Counted from the first letter of the stretch, positions 19,831 to 27,982 are shown. The stretch: DNA of 64,000 nt from Mesorhizobium huakuii (GCF_014189455.1 NZ_CP050296.1:744001-808000), one strand, 5' to 3'. The notes: generated by a model not told the origin, from the sequence alone. Made by a program: numbers and translations.

Positions 19831-20319
19831 ATGATCCTGAAAAGCCAAGTCGAATGGGCGCTGCACTGCTGCGCCATTCTCGCCGGCCTGCCCGAGGGGC
19901 GCTATCTCTCCACAAAAGCGCTTGCCGAGTTCCACGGCCTTCCCAAGGAGTATCTCTCCAAGGCACTGCAAAGCCTGTCGCAGGCGGGACTGGTCGACAC
20001 GACGCTGGGTCCGTCAGGTGGATACCGGTTGGCGCGGCCACCGGCCGAACTGACCTTCCTCGACATCGTGGAGGCGGTGGAGGGCAAGGCACGGACGTTT
20101 GTGTGCAACAATATCCGCGAGAACAATCCGTGTCGCCCGCAGGGCTATTGCGAAAGCGGCCCTTGCCCGGTGGCACGCATCATGTGGGAAGCCGATGAGG
20201 CCTGGCGTGAAAAATTGCGCGCCGTCAGGCTTTCCGACCTCACTGAAGCGCTGGCCCTCGACATTCCGGCGGACCTTTGGAAAAGCAGCTTCGAATGGGT
20301 GCTGGAGCGCGCCGGATGA
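19831..20319 (+). CDS. Rrf2 family transcriptional regulator with cysteine cluster
   Basis: A 162-residue Rrf2-family protein. The winged helix is N-terminal (LSTKALAEFHGLPKEYLSKALQSLSQAGLVDTTLGPSGGYRLARPP), and four cysteines at about 92, 101, 107 and 112 (VCNN, NPCR, GYCESGPC) sit where IscR, NsrR and RirA bind an iron-sulfur cluster. It probably senses redox state, nitric oxide or iron. A 15-bp palindrome in its own promoter and twice before the AhpD-like operon suggests those genes are its targets (inference). Two further cysteines (13, 14) lie in the HTH. Confidence 0.92.
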   Translation: MILKSQVEWALHCCAILAGLPEGRYLSTKALAEFHGLPKEYLSKALQSLSQAGLVDTTLGPSGGYRLARPPAELTFLDIVEAVEGKARTFVCNNIRENNPCRPQGYCESGPCPVARIMWEADEAWREKLRAVRLSDLTEALALDIPADLWKSSFEWVLERAG

Positions 20320-20365
20320 CCATGACGGGTCGCAACGGGCGACGGGCCTCTCGTCGCGGATAGAA

Positions 20366-20417
20366 CCCCCGTGATCCGGGTTCACGGGGACTGCCGGACG
20401 CCAGGAAGGCGTCCGGC
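20366..20417. terminator. Two hairpins between convergent Rrf2 and cupin genes
   Basis: CCCCGTGA / TCACGGGG (20367-20389) and GCCGGACGCC / GGCGTCCGGC (20393-20417) are perfect inverted repeats lying between the stop codons of the Rrf2 gene (20319) and the minus-strand cupin gene (20427). Neither is followed by a clear T run, but the position between convergent genes fits transcription termination. Confidence 0.55.
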
Positions 20418-20426
20418 CTGCTCGGT

Positions 20427-20855
20427 TTACTTCTTGGCCGGATAGGTCAGTTCTTTCTGAGCGGTATCGACCACGAACACCGCCAGCAGCTTTGCGGGCT
20501 TCGTCTTGCTGCCGTTCTCGCTCACGCTGTGGCGATCGCCCGGCATCTCCGAGAAGCTCTCGCCGGCCTTGTAGACCTTGACCGGCCCGTCATTGACCTG
20601 GCTGCGGATGGAGCCTTCCAGGACCGTCGCGTAGATGAAGGCGGAGCTTGGATGCGTATGCGCCGGCGAGGTGCCGCCGGGGCCATACTCGACCAGAATA
20701 CCCCTAATGCTTTTGCCCGGAACATTCGGCAGTTCATGCTCATAGACGAGGGTGACCTTGGCCGCCTTCTCGCCCGCGTGATGGGCCCCTGTGGCTCCGG
20801 CCGGGCCGGCCAGTGCTGCCGTCACGACGAGAGCAGCAGTGATTGACTTGATCAT
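20427..20855 (-). CDS. Secreted cupin domain protein
   Basis: A 142-residue protein with a signal peptide (MIKSITAALVVTAALAGPAGA) and one cupin barrel. The metal-binding motif is visible as GGTSPAHTHPSSAFIYATVLEGSI with the His and Glu positions, and the second motif as PGDRHSVSENG. AGGAG upstream of the ATG at 20855 supports this start; the longer open frame is not believed. It is the last gene of a unit with the NmrA-like and AhpD-like genes (41-base gap). Role unknown; perhaps binding or oxidising a small periplasmic molecule. Confidence 0.85.
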   Translation of the reverse strand: MIKSITAALVVTAALAGPAGATGAHHAGEKAAKVTLVYEHELPNVPGKSIRGILVEYGPGGTSPAHTHPSSAFIYATVLEGSIRSQVNDGPVKVYKAGESFSEMPGDRHSVSENGSKTKPAKLLAVFVVDTAQKELTYPAKK

Positions 20856-20896
20856 TTGAAAACTCCTGTGGGTTGAGCGATGGCCGCGCCTGCCGG

Positions 20897-21649
20897 TCAT
20901 TTCCGCGCCGAGGCGGCGAACCACTGTTCGAAGGTGATGCGGCCAAGGCGGGGATCGTTGTCGGAGACGAGCGACGTGTCGTTGAGCCGCGCGCCGAAGT
21001 AGAGCGCCTCCGGATCGGCCACCACCTCGCGGGGATCGCCGACAGCCTTGAGGTAGCGGGCAACGAGCTCGCTCATGCGCACGCGCTCCGGACCCGAAAT
21101 CTCGATCATGCCGTTGATCGGCGCGGCGAGCGCGACCCCGGCCATGACATCGGCGACATCGTCGGATGCGATGGGCTGCACATAGGCCGGCGACAGATGC
21201 ACGGCCTCGCCAACTGTCCCCGACTTGGCGATGCCGGCCAGGAATTCCATGAACTGCGTGGAATGCACGATGGTGTAGGGAATGCCGGAAGCCTTGATCA
21301 GATTCTCCTGGGCGAGCTTGGCGCGGAAATAGCCGCAATCCTGCAGGCGTTCGGTTCCGACAACCGAGAGCGCGATATGGTGCTTGACGCCGGCGACCTT
21401 GTCCGCGGCGAGCAGGTTGCGGCCCGACGTCTCGAAGAAGTCCATCGCCGCCTTGTCCTCGAAGGAGGGTGAGTTGGCGAGGTCGATCACGACGTCGGCG
21501 CCTTCGAGCGCTTCCCGCAGGCCTTCGCCGGTGATGGTGTTGACGCCGGTATTCGGCGCGGCTGCGATCACCTCGTGGCCCTGCTTGCGCAGGCGTTCGG
21601 TGGTCTTGGAACCGATGAGACCGGTGCCTCCGATGATAACGATTTTCAT
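20897..21649 (-). CDS. NmrA-like NAD(P)-binding SDR family protein
   Basis: A 250-residue atypical SDR. The N-terminus MKIVIIGGTGLIGSKTTERLRKQGHEV has the GGTGxxG motif; the protein then resembles NmrA/NAD-dependent epimerase-like quinone or redox sensors (VVIDLANSPSF, HHIALSVVGTERL, YTIVHSTQFMEFLAGI). GGAG upstream of the ATG is clear. It sits between the AhpD-like and cupin genes in the same direction (53 and 41-base gaps), so it shares their promoter with the tandem Rrf2-type palindromes. Confidence 0.88.
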   Translation of the reverse strand: MKIVIIGGTGLIGSKTTERLRKQGHEVIAAAPNTGVNTITGEGLREALEGADVVIDLANSPSFEDKAAMDFFETSGRNLLAADKVAGVKHHIALSVVGTERLQDCGYFRAKLAQENLIKASGIPYTIVHSTQFMEFLAGIAKSGTVGEAVHLSPAYVQPIASDDVADVMAGVALAAPINGMIEISGPERVRMSELVARYLKAVGDPREVVADPEALYFGARLNDTSLVSDNDPRLGRITFEQWFAASARK

Positions 21650-21702
21650 AAGATGTCTCCGTTTGGGGTCGCGCCGCTTCGATTGATGGGCCGAGGAAAG
21701 GT

Positions 21703-22182
21703 TTAGTTCAGGCCGGCCTTGTCGAGGCCATAAGCCTTGTCCGCGGAGCCCGGCACGGTCCTGAAGGCGACGTTGACACGGTTCCAGGCGTTGATGGCCA
21801 TGACCGAGAAGGTGAGGTCGGAGATTTCCTTTTCCGAAAGCTGCCCGCGCACGCGCTCGTAGAGCTCGTCCGGGATGCCACTCTCGGGCAGTTTGGTGAC
21901 GGCTTCGGTCCAGGCAAGGGCGGCACGTTCACGGGGAATGAAAAGGGTCGATTCCCGCCAGACGGCGACATGATGGAGCCGCAGCTCGCTCTCACCGTGG
22001 ATTTTGGCTTCCTTGACATGCATGTCGAGGCAGAAGGCGCAGCCATTGATCTGCGAGGCCCGGATGTGGACCAGATCGCGGATCTTCTCTTCGATGGCGC
22101 CGCGTGTCTCGGCCATGCTGAGATCGATGAGCTTCTTGAACAATTCAGGCGATTGCTGCGCGGCGTTGAGGCGCTGTGTCAT
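21703..22182 (-). CDS. Carboxymuconolactone decarboxylase family protein (AhpD-like peroxidase)
   Basis: A 159-residue alkylhydroperoxidase AhpD/CMD family protein. The redox-active motif is CAFCLDMHVKEA with Cys48, Cys51 and His55, as in AhpD-type peroxidases, so a peroxidase rather than a decarboxylase role is likely. A good ribosome site (AGGGAAA) precedes the ATG. It is the first gene of a three-gene unit; two copies of the Rrf2-type palindrome lie 18-51 bases upstream. Confidence 0.92.
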   Translation of the reverse strand: MTQRLNAAQQSPELFKKLIDLSMAETRGAIEEKIRDLVHIRASQINGCAFCLDMHVKEAKIHGESELRLHHVAVWRESTLFIPRERAALAWTEAVTKLPESGIPDELYERVRGQLSEKEISDLTFSVMAINAWNRVNVAFRTVPGSADKAYGLDKAGLN

Positions 22183-22199
22183 GGCTTTCCCTTTTTTGA

Positions 22200-22233
22200 G
22201 GATATTTGATGTCCTTAAGGATATTTAATATCC
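22200..22233. promoter_or_regulatory. Tandem Rrf2-type palindromes upstream of the AhpD-like operon
   Basis: GGATATTTGATGTCC (22200-22214) and GGATATTTAATATCC (22219-22233) lie side by side just before the ribosome site of the AhpD-like gene. The second is identical to the palindrome before the Rrf2 gene at 19785. They would overlap the minus-strand promoter, which suggests repression. Confidence 0.65.
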
Positions 22234-22273
22234 ATAATCTCTGGACAGTAAAGCGCCACCGGCCTAGGATGCG

Positions 22274-22290
22274 GACATAAGGCTTATGTC
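22274..22290. promoter_or_regulatory. Perfect 17-bp palindrome at the LysR gene start
   Basis: GACATAAGGCTTATGTC is a perfect inverted repeat around one base, 20 bases before the preferred LysR start at 22310. LysR regulators commonly bind such sites in the region they share with a divergent gene, so it may be the LysR autoregulatory site. It includes the in-frame ATG at 22286, arguing against that codon as the start. Confidence 0.55.
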
Positions 22291-22309
22291 GAAAAGTATG
22301 AGGGCGAGG

Positions 22310-23281
22310 ATGGATGTCGTATCGGCATTGCGAACGTTCCTGCGCGTGGCGCAGACAAAGTCCTTCTCAGCGGCTGCCATCGACCTTGATCTGACACAGC
22401 CGGCGGTATCCCGGCAGGTCTCCGCGCTGGAGGCGCATCTGAAGACCCGCCTTCTGCATCGCACCACGAGCGCGCTCGCCCTGACGGCGGAGGGCGAACA
22501 GATGCTGCCGATGGCGCTGCGTGTCATCGAAGCCGTCGAAGCGCTCGGCCAGGCCGGCTGCACCGAAGCGGCAGCCGTATCGGGGAAGGTGAGGCTCAGC
22601 CTGCCGACGCCGCTCGGCTTCTTCATCAGCGACCGCCTGGCAACGTTGTTGGAGCGCCATCCCGACCTGCAAGTCGAGCTCGTCCTTCGCGACGGGCCGT
22701 CGGACCTGGTCGCCAACGCAATCGATCTCGAGGTGCGCCTCGGGCCGGTCGGCGACAGCAGCCTGATGTGCCGCCGGATCGGCTGGACAACCGCCTTTCT
22801 CGTGGCCTCGCCAGCCTATCTCGAGGGACGCGGCACGCCGCGAGTGCCGCAAGACATCAGGGATCACGCCTGCATCTGTTACAGTCGTGGCGGCGACGGC
22901 CGGTCATGGTCGTTCTCCGGTGGAGCGGATGAAGTTGTGCTGCGCATCGAGCCCCGCCTTGTCGCCAACAATTCGATGGCCGTCCATCGCGCGGCATTGG
23001 CAGGAGCCGGGCTTGCGGTGCTCTCCCACATTCTGGCCGGGCCGGACATCGAAGCAGGCAGGCTGGTCAGGCTGATGCCGGACTTTCCGCCGACGCGCCT
23101 GCCGATCAACGTCGTCTACCCCTCGCGCAAGAACGTGCCGCTGCGTGTGACGACGGTCCTCGACTTTCTTGTCCAGGCCGTCCGCGGCGATATTTTGATG
23201 GCATCATCAGCCCCCTCGCAGGCCGAACCATCGCCCCTCATTCCCGCGTCCGAAGGCTCCTACTTCTTGCCCTGCGGATAG
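22310..23281 (+). CDS. LysR family transcriptional regulator
   Basis: A 323-residue LysR protein: N-terminal winged helix (SALRTFLRVAQTKSFSAAAIDLDLTQPAVSRQVSALEAHL) and a C-terminal LysR substrate-binding domain. The start at 22310 (MDVVSALRTF) follows GAGGGCGAGG; an ATG at 22286 lies inside a palindrome. The last 25 or so residues are an extension that overlaps the convergent YdeI-family gene by 22 bases. It is divergent from the AhpD-like operon. Confidence 0.92.
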   Translation: MDVVSALRTFLRVAQTKSFSAAAIDLDLTQPAVSRQVSALEAHLKTRLLHRTTSALALTAEGEQMLPMALRVIEAVEALGQAGCTEAAAVSGKVRLSLPTPLGFFISDRLATLLERHPDLQVELVLRDGPSDLVANAIDLEVRLGPVGDSSLMCRRIGWTTAFLVASPAYLEGRGTPRVPQDIRDHACICYSRGGDGRSWSFSGGADEVVLRIEPRLVANNSMAVHRAALAGAGLAVLSHILAGPDIEAGRLVRLMPDFPPTRLPINVVYPSRKNVPLRVTTVLDFLVQAVRGDILMASSAPSQAEPSPLIPASEGSYFLPCG

Positions 23282-23859
23282 ATCGTCTCGCCGCGTTTCA
23301 GCATCGCCACGAAGGTCTCGATCTTCTTCCGGCGGCCAGCCTCGGTCTTCATGTTGTGGGTGCGGAAGGCGAGCGAGAAGCGGTTTTGCGCGCTGAGCTT
23401 TTCCAGCATGGCCTTGGCCGCCGGCTCGGCGTTGATCGCCGCCAGCAAATCGTCAGGGATTTTCATCTCCTTGCCGCTGCCATAGGCGCGCGCCCAGCGC
23501 CCGTCGGCCTTGGCGGCCTCGACCTGGCTCAGCCCATGCCCGGTCATGCGGCCCTCCTCGATGAGCCGCGCGACATTGTCGATGTTGATCTTGCTCCAGA
23601 TGCTTTTCTTGCCGCGCGGCGTGTAGCGCTGCAGAAAACTGGTCTCGTCCAGCCCCTTGCGCACCGCATCGATCCAGCCAAAGCACAGCACGACGTCGAT
23701 GGCCTCTTTCGGCGTGATCGACTTCAGTCCCGACCCGACCTTGTGCACCTTGATCCACACCTCGCTTTCCGTGGCGTGGTGCTGGCCGAGCCAGGCATAA
23801 AAACTCGCCGCGTCGGGGAATTCCCGGACCTTGTCGGGATCGACCTTGACCGGCGCCAT
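23260..23859 (-). CDS. YdeI/OmpD-associated family protein
   Basis: A 199-residue protein of the YdeI (bacteriocin-protection, OmpD-associated) family, recognised by the SEVWIKVHKVGSG and ITPKEAIDVVLCFGWIDAVRKGLDE segments, the RYTPRGKKSIWSKINIDNVARLIEEGRMT stretch and the terminal MKTEAGRRKKIETFVAMLKRGE. The biochemical role of the family is poorly known; E. coli YdeI is linked to stress and peptide resistance. It is divergent from a VOC gene and its 3' end overlaps the LysR gene. Confidence 0.9.
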   Translation of the reverse strand: MAPVKVDPDKVREFPDAASFYAWLGQHHATESEVWIKVHKVGSGLKSITPKEAIDVVLCFGWIDAVRKGLDETSFLQRYTPRGKKSIWSKINIDNVARLIEEGRMTGHGLSQVEAAKADGRWARAYGSGKEMKIPDDLLAAINAEPAAKAMLEKLSAQNRFSLAFRTHNMKTEAGRRKKIETFVAMLKRGETIYPQGKK

Positions 23860-24054
23860 CAGCGGGCCCGCCGGTTCTGTATTGTTGTCGCTGGCGTCAG
23901 TGTCATCTCGCCTCCGTCATCCCGCGATTCCCGGCATCATGGCTTGGTCCACTGCCAGTTTTCGTCAGCAATGGGACACGCTGCCGCAAAGTAGGGAACA
24001 CACTATCCATCGCCGCGTTGCCGCAAGAGTGCAACCGCCCGATGGAGGGTCCCG

Positions 24055-24399
24055 ATGGCAATAGAGACCATTTTCGCCCATGTCAGCTGCTCCAACCTCG
24101 AGGCCAGCATCGGCTGGTACGAAAAGCTCTTCGGTAAGCCGCCGCTGCGCCGGCCCATGCCGGGGCTGGCCGAGTGGCAGTTCACCGACAGCGCCGAGGT
24201 GCAGCTCTTCGAGGACAAGGACAAGGCCGGCACCTCGACCCTGACGCTCGGCGTGCTGCCGCTGGCGCCCGAAAGGCAGAGGTTGGTGAATGCCGGCCTT
24301 CAACCCGGCCCGATCGAGGAAGCCGACCATTTCTGGATCATGCGCATGCGCGATCCCGACGGGAACCTGGTGGTGTTTGCGAGTACTGAGCGCGACTAA
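24055..24399 (+). CDS. VOC family protein (glyoxalase/bleomycin resistance fold)
   Basis: A 114-residue single VOC module: IFAHVSCSNLEASIGWYEKLFGKPP at the start and HFWIMRMRDPDGNLVVFAST at the end, the second carrying the usual metal or substrate-binding Asp-Pro-Asp-Gly-Asn loop. GGAGGG five bases before the ATG fixes the start. Family members include glyoxalases, dioxygenases and antibiotic-binding proteins; the substrate here is unknown. Confidence 0.88.
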   Translation: MAIETIFAHVSCSNLEASIGWYEKLFGKPPLRRPMPGLAEWQFTDSAEVQLFEDKDKAGTSTLTLGVLPLAPERQRLVNAGLQPGPIEEADHFWIMRMRDPDGNLVVFASTERD

Positions 24400-24493
24400 C
24401 GCTCCCTTCTCTCCCTGCGGCGGGAAGGAGAAGCGCTGGCGCCTCCGCGCGCTCTGCTGTACCACAGCGGGTGCCGCACTCGGGGAACACGCT

Positions 24494-25105
24494 ATGAAAT
24501 CTCTGCTCCTCGCCTTTGCCCTCGCGCTCCCCACAACCGCCCTCGCCGAACCGGTCGAAACCCGCAAGATCATCACCGCGGTGACCGGCGACTTCAACGG
24601 CGACGGCGCTCCCGACCTTGCCATGGTGGTCGAGACCGGGCCGAGCGACCCGATGGACATCCATTTCTTCCTCAGGGATATCGAGCACAATTACCTCAAG
24701 CCCGTCGAAATCGTGCGCGAGCAGATCGGTGGCGATTGGAACGGCTACGACCGGCCGGGCTACGAGAACTCCGACGCCGAGCCGGAGCTGACGATGCTGC
24801 CCAACGGCTCGATCAAATTCTATCTGCCGGCGCCGGAGATCGGCAGCGAGCGCACCAACCAGACGCTGACCATCGCCTACCGCAACGGCGCCTTCATCGT
24901 TGCCGGCTTCGCCTATGAGTCCGTGGATTACCTGCAGGAGAATGTCGCCAGCGCCTGTGACTACAATGTGCTGACCGGCAAGGGCACCAGCTCGAAGCAG
25001 CAGCCGGACGGCAGCACCAAGCACAAGACCGTGTCGGCTGAAGGCCAGATCGTTGCCTTCAAGGACTGGAATTCAGGCGACGCCTTCGCCGCTTGCCAGG
25101 AATAA
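24494..25105 (+). CDS. Secreted protein with one FG-GAP/VCBS-like motif
   Basis: A 203-residue protein with a Sec signal peptide (MKSLLLAFALALPTTALA). Just after it comes TGDFNGDGAPDLAMVVE, a calcium-binding DxNxDGxxD loop as in FG-GAP/VCBS repeats, but only a single copy. Two cysteines near residues 154 and 201 may pair. No enzyme motif is visible. The ATG at 24494 gives the signal peptide directly; the longer upstream frame is not believed. Confidence 0.75.
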   Translation: MKSLLLAFALALPTTALAEPVETRKIITAVTGDFNGDGAPDLAMVVETGPSDPMDIHFFLRDIEHNYLKPVEIVREQIGGDWNGYDRPGYENSDAEPELTMLPNGSIKFYLPAPEIGSERTNQTLTIAYRNGAFIVAGFAYESVDYLQENVASACDYNVLTGKGTSSKQQPDGSTKHKTVSAEGQIVAFKDWNSGDAFAACQE

Positions 25106-25131
25106 CTGGCGCCCTGCCCCTGCGGCCGGCA

Positions 25132-25605
25132 TCAGGCCGGTGGCGGCATTGCCGGCGTCAGGCCGTGGCGGCGCATGATCTCCATCATCGCAGCCTTGTC
25201 CGGCGGCCCGCCGGCAGCGGCGTTGAGCAAGCCGAATGCCTCACGAAAATAGTCCGGACCGATCGCCGCCGGCGTGATGACGCACAACGCCTTGGCATCC
25301 CGGGTGCCATTGTTGTCGAAGCGGTGGACGGCGCCGCGTGGAATGCATAGCGCCTCCCCCGGCCCAACCTCGATCGGCTTGCCGTCGACGGTCCAGGTCA
25401 AAACCCCATCGATGCCGTAGATCGTTTCCTCGTAATGGTCGTGGCTGTGCGCCGGCGCGGGCAGGCGCTGGGCGCCCGGCACCATCAGCTCGAAAGCGGC
25501 GACACTGCCGTTCGAATTTTCGCCCGACACCAGGAAGCGGACCGACAGCCCCTTGGTGCCGATGATCTCATTGGCAGGGTTGATCTGAAGATCCATGGCA
25601 GACAT
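25132..25605 (-). CDS. Cupin domain protein
   Basis: A 157-residue cytoplasmic cupin. Motif 1 is PAPAHSHDHYEETIYGIDGVLTWTVDG with the HxH...E metal ligands, and motif 2 is PRGAVHRFDNNG with the last His. A strong GGAGGGG site precedes the ATG. It is divergent from a MarR gene, with a long palindrome covering both promoters, so it is probably MarR-controlled. Substrate unknown; quercetinase/pirin-like or dioxygenase-type cupins have this layout. Confidence 0.88.
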   Translation of the reverse strand: MSAMDLQINPANEIIGTKGLSVRFLVSGENSNGSVAAFELMVPGAQRLPAPAHSHDHYEETIYGIDGVLTWTVDGKPIEVGPGEALCIPRGAVHRFDNNGTRDAKALCVITPAAIGPDYFREAFGLLNAAAGGPPDKAAMMEIMRRHGLTPAMPPPA

Positions 25606-25620
25606 TGCGCAAACCCCTCC

Positions 25621-25661
25621 GGTAAATTACATTTACTAGTCATCAGTAAACTTAATTTACC
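25621..25661. promoter_or_regulatory. Long inverted repeat between cupin and MarR genes, candidate MarR operator
   Basis: The 41-base stretch has outer arms GGTAAATTA / TAATTTACC and inner arms TTTACT / AGTAAA, so 15 of 17 arm bases pair. It lies 15 bases from the cupin start and 9 bases from the MarR start. Its AT-rich nature suggests overlapping divergent promoters blocked by the MarR protein. Confidence 0.65.
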
Positions 25662-25670
25662 GGATCGTCA

Positions 25671-26126
25671 ATGGCCACCTCCACCGAAGTTCTCCAGACC
25701 AAGACCACAGACCTTTTGATCGGCGCCCTGCTGCGCGTGCCGGCACAGGCGATCCAGCGCCGGCTGATCAAGGAACTCAACGCCGCCGGTTTCGACGAAT
25801 TGCGCCTGCCGCATATGGCGGTGCTGCAGTTTCCCGGCCCGGACGGCGCGCGCCCCGGCACCATCGCCGAACGTGCCGGCATGAGCAAACAGGCCATCAA
25901 CCAGTTGCTCAGCAGCCTCGAAAATTACGGCTATATCGTCCGCTCCGACGGCGAAGGCAGCGCGCGCGTGGTGCATGCCACCGAACGCGGCCACGCCGCC
26001 TTCTGGAAAATGGTCGACATATTGCGCGACATCGAGGAGGAGTGGCGCAGCGAGCTCGGGCCGGAGCGCTTCGACCAGCTGAAAGGACTGCTGTTCACCG
26101 TCTGGGATAGTCCGCTGGTGCGCTGA
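25671..26126 (+). CDS. MarR family transcriptional regulator
   Basis: A 151-residue MarR-type regulator. The winged helix is seen in LPHMAVLQFPGPDGARPGTIAERAGMSKQAINQLLSSLENYGYIVRSDGEGSARVVHATERG. No strong ribosome site precedes the ATG. It is divergent from a cupin gene across a palindromic operator and followed after 126 bases by an SDR gene. MarR proteins usually respond to phenolic or oxidising compounds; the ligand here is unknown. Confidence 0.9.
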   Translation: MATSTEVLQTKTTDLLIGALLRVPAQAIQRRLIKELNAAGFDELRLPHMAVLQFPGPDGARPGTIAERAGMSKQAINQLLSSLENYGYIVRSDGEGSARVVHATERGHAAFWKMVDILRDIEEEWRSELGPERFDQLKGLLFTVWDSPLVR

Positions 26127-26252
26127 CCGAAACCGCGTTCGTTCACGGCACCATCGGCATTTCCGATGGTGCCATCGGTTTCTTCCGTTTCCTCCGGGCA
26201 CGCCGACCTGCCAATCCCCTGCCCTTGTCCAATCCAGCAAAGGCAGAGCGAT

Positions 26253-26981
26253 ATGAACCTTTCAAACCAGAAAATCCTGATCGTCGGCGGCGGCTCCGGC
26301 ATGGGTCTGGCGCTGGCCAGGCGCTGCGTCGAGGCCGGTGCCACAGTCATCATCGCCGGGCGTAGTGAGCAGAGGCTGCGACAGGCGCGTGAGGGGCTTG
26401 GCAATCCCGCCGGCGTGGAGGTCGCCGTCGTCGACATCGCCCGGGAAGACCAGGTCGCCGCGCTGTTCGCCGAGATCGGCGGCCTCGACCACATCGTCAG
26501 CACGGCGGCCGACATAGAAGGCGCCTACAGGCTGCTGCCGGAGCTCGACCTCAAGGCGGCGCAACGCGCGGTCGACAGCAAACTCTTCGGCCCATTGCTG
26601 CTTGCCAAGCACGGTGCGCCACGGCTGGCCGCGAACGGCTCGATGACATTCGTCTCCGGCATCGCCGCCTACCGGCCGGCCGCGCGCGGCTCGGTCGTCG
26701 CCGCCGTCAACGCCGCGCTCGAAGGGCTGGTGCGGGCGCTGGCCGTCGAACTCGCGCCGATCCGCGTCAACGCCGTCTCGCCCGGCTGGGTCGACACCGA
26801 GATCTGGGCGCAGGTTGCGGGTGACCGCAAGGCCGAAATGCTTGCCGCGATGGCCGAGCGGTTGCCGGTCGGCAGGGTCGGCCAACCCGAAGACATCGCC
26901 GACGCTCTCTTCTTCCTCATCGGCAACGGATTTACCACCGGCACGACGCTGCATGTCGAAGGCGGGCACCGGCTGGTCTAG
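26253..26981 (+). CDS. SDR family protein lacking the usual catalytic Tyr and Lys
   Basis: A 242-residue Rossmann protein of the SDR class with a GGGSGMG cofactor motif (about 12-18) and VNAVSPGWVDTEIW and GRVGQPEDIADALFFL near the end. The catalytic Ser is present (TFVSGIAAY), but in the block where classical SDRs have YxxxK before AALEGL this protein has V-x-x-x-N. It may be a redox-inactive or differently working SDR. The start at 26253 follows AGGCAGAG. Its stop overlaps the end of the convergent LysR gene by four bases. Confidence 0.87.
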   Translation: MNLSNQKILIVGGGSGMGLALARRCVEAGATVIIAGRSEQRLRQAREGLGNPAGVEVAVVDIAREDQVAALFAEIGGLDHIVSTAADIEGAYRLLPELDLKAAQRAVDSKLFGPLLLAKHGAPRLAANGSMTFVSGIAAYRPAARGSVVAAVNAALEGLVRALAVELAPIRVNAVSPGWVDTEIWAQVAGDRKAEMLAAMAERLPVGRVGQPEDIADALFFLIGNGFTTGTTLHVEGGHRLV

Positions 26982-27964
26982 CCGGTGGCGGCTTTCGACA
27001 GGGAGTTGTTTGAAAACAATGCTTTGGAGCTATCCCCCGATTCAAGTTCTGAACCCGTCTCGACGCGTTCCGGCACCAGCGTGTCGCGCGCGGCGGCGAG
27101 CAATCGCCGGAGCGCCGGCGGCTGGATGCGCCGGCGTCGCCAGACCATCGTCAGCGGTGCCGCCTGGGCCCGGCCGGGCCAAGGCAGTTCGACGAGGTCA
27201 CCGCGCGCCAGCGCATCGCTGACGGCAAGGCGCGGAACGAGGCCCAACCCAGCCCCCGCCGCCACCAGCCGGGCAATGGCGCCGATGCTGCCGACTTCGG
27301 AGGCAAGCCTTGGCGCCACGACACCCGCCTCGGCAAAAGCAGTGTCGAACATGTGCCGGTAGATGCATCCGGGCTCCGTCACCACGAAGCGCAGCGCTGC
27401 AAGGTCTGCCAAGTCGCGCGGCGCGGTGCCTTGTCCCGGGGCCGCGACCAGAACCAGCGGTTCGGCCCCTATCGCACGTCTGGCCAGGCGCGCATCGGCG
27501 TCCTTCGCACCGTCGCGACGCTCGAAGCAGAAGGCGACGTCGATGTCGCCGTCCTCCAGCAGGCGCCGCAGTGTGCCGCTGTCGGTCACCTTCATCCGCA
27601 CGGTGATATCGGGATGCCGGGCTTGGAATCCCGGCAGCCAGGGCGCCAGCCGGGCCGAGGCGATCGTCTCCAGCGCGCCTATGGTCAATGCCCCGCTGGT
27701 GCGCCCGGCGGCCGCCAGCACCGCGGCACGCGCCTCGCCGTCGAGCCGCAGCAGCTCTTCGGCGATCGGCTGCAGCGCGAGTCCCGCCGGCGTCAGCTCC
27801 AGGCCGGACTTCGAGCGTGTGAACAGGGCAGCACCAAGCTCAGCCTCCAGCGCCTGGATCTGATCGCTGACACTCGATTGCGCGAGGTGAACCGCCTCGG
27901 CGGCGCGCGTCATGTTGCGGCTGCGCGCCACCGCGAGGAAGGTTTTGAGCAGTCTTGGATGCAT
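26978..27964 (-). CDS. LysR family transcriptional regulator
   Basis: A 328-residue LysR protein. The N-terminal HTH reads LLKTFLAVARSRNMTRAAEAVHLAQSSVSDQIQALEAELGAALFTRSKSGLELTPAG; the substrate-binding domain contains GALTIGALETIASARLAPWLPGFQARHPDI and GDIDVAFCF. It lies 18 bases after the HtrA-like gene on the same strand, so the two may be cotranscribed, and it converges on the SDR gene with a four-base overlap. Confidence 0.92.
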   Translation of the reverse strand: MHPRLLKTFLAVARSRNMTRAAEAVHLAQSSVSDQIQALEAELGAALFTRSKSGLELTPAGLALQPIAEELLRLDGEARAAVLAAAGRTSGALTIGALETIASARLAPWLPGFQARHPDITVRMKVTDSGTLRRLLEDGDIDVAFCFERRDGAKDADARLARRAIGAEPLVLVAAPGQGTAPRDLADLAALRFVVTEPGCIYRHMFDTAFAEAGVVAPRLASEVGSIGAIARLVAAGAGLGLVPRLAVSDALARGDLVELPWPGRAQAAPLTMVWRRRRIQPPALRRLLAAARDTLVPERVETGSELESGDSSKALFSNNSLSKAATG

Positions 27965-27982
27965 CGCCTGGCCGACACCGGC

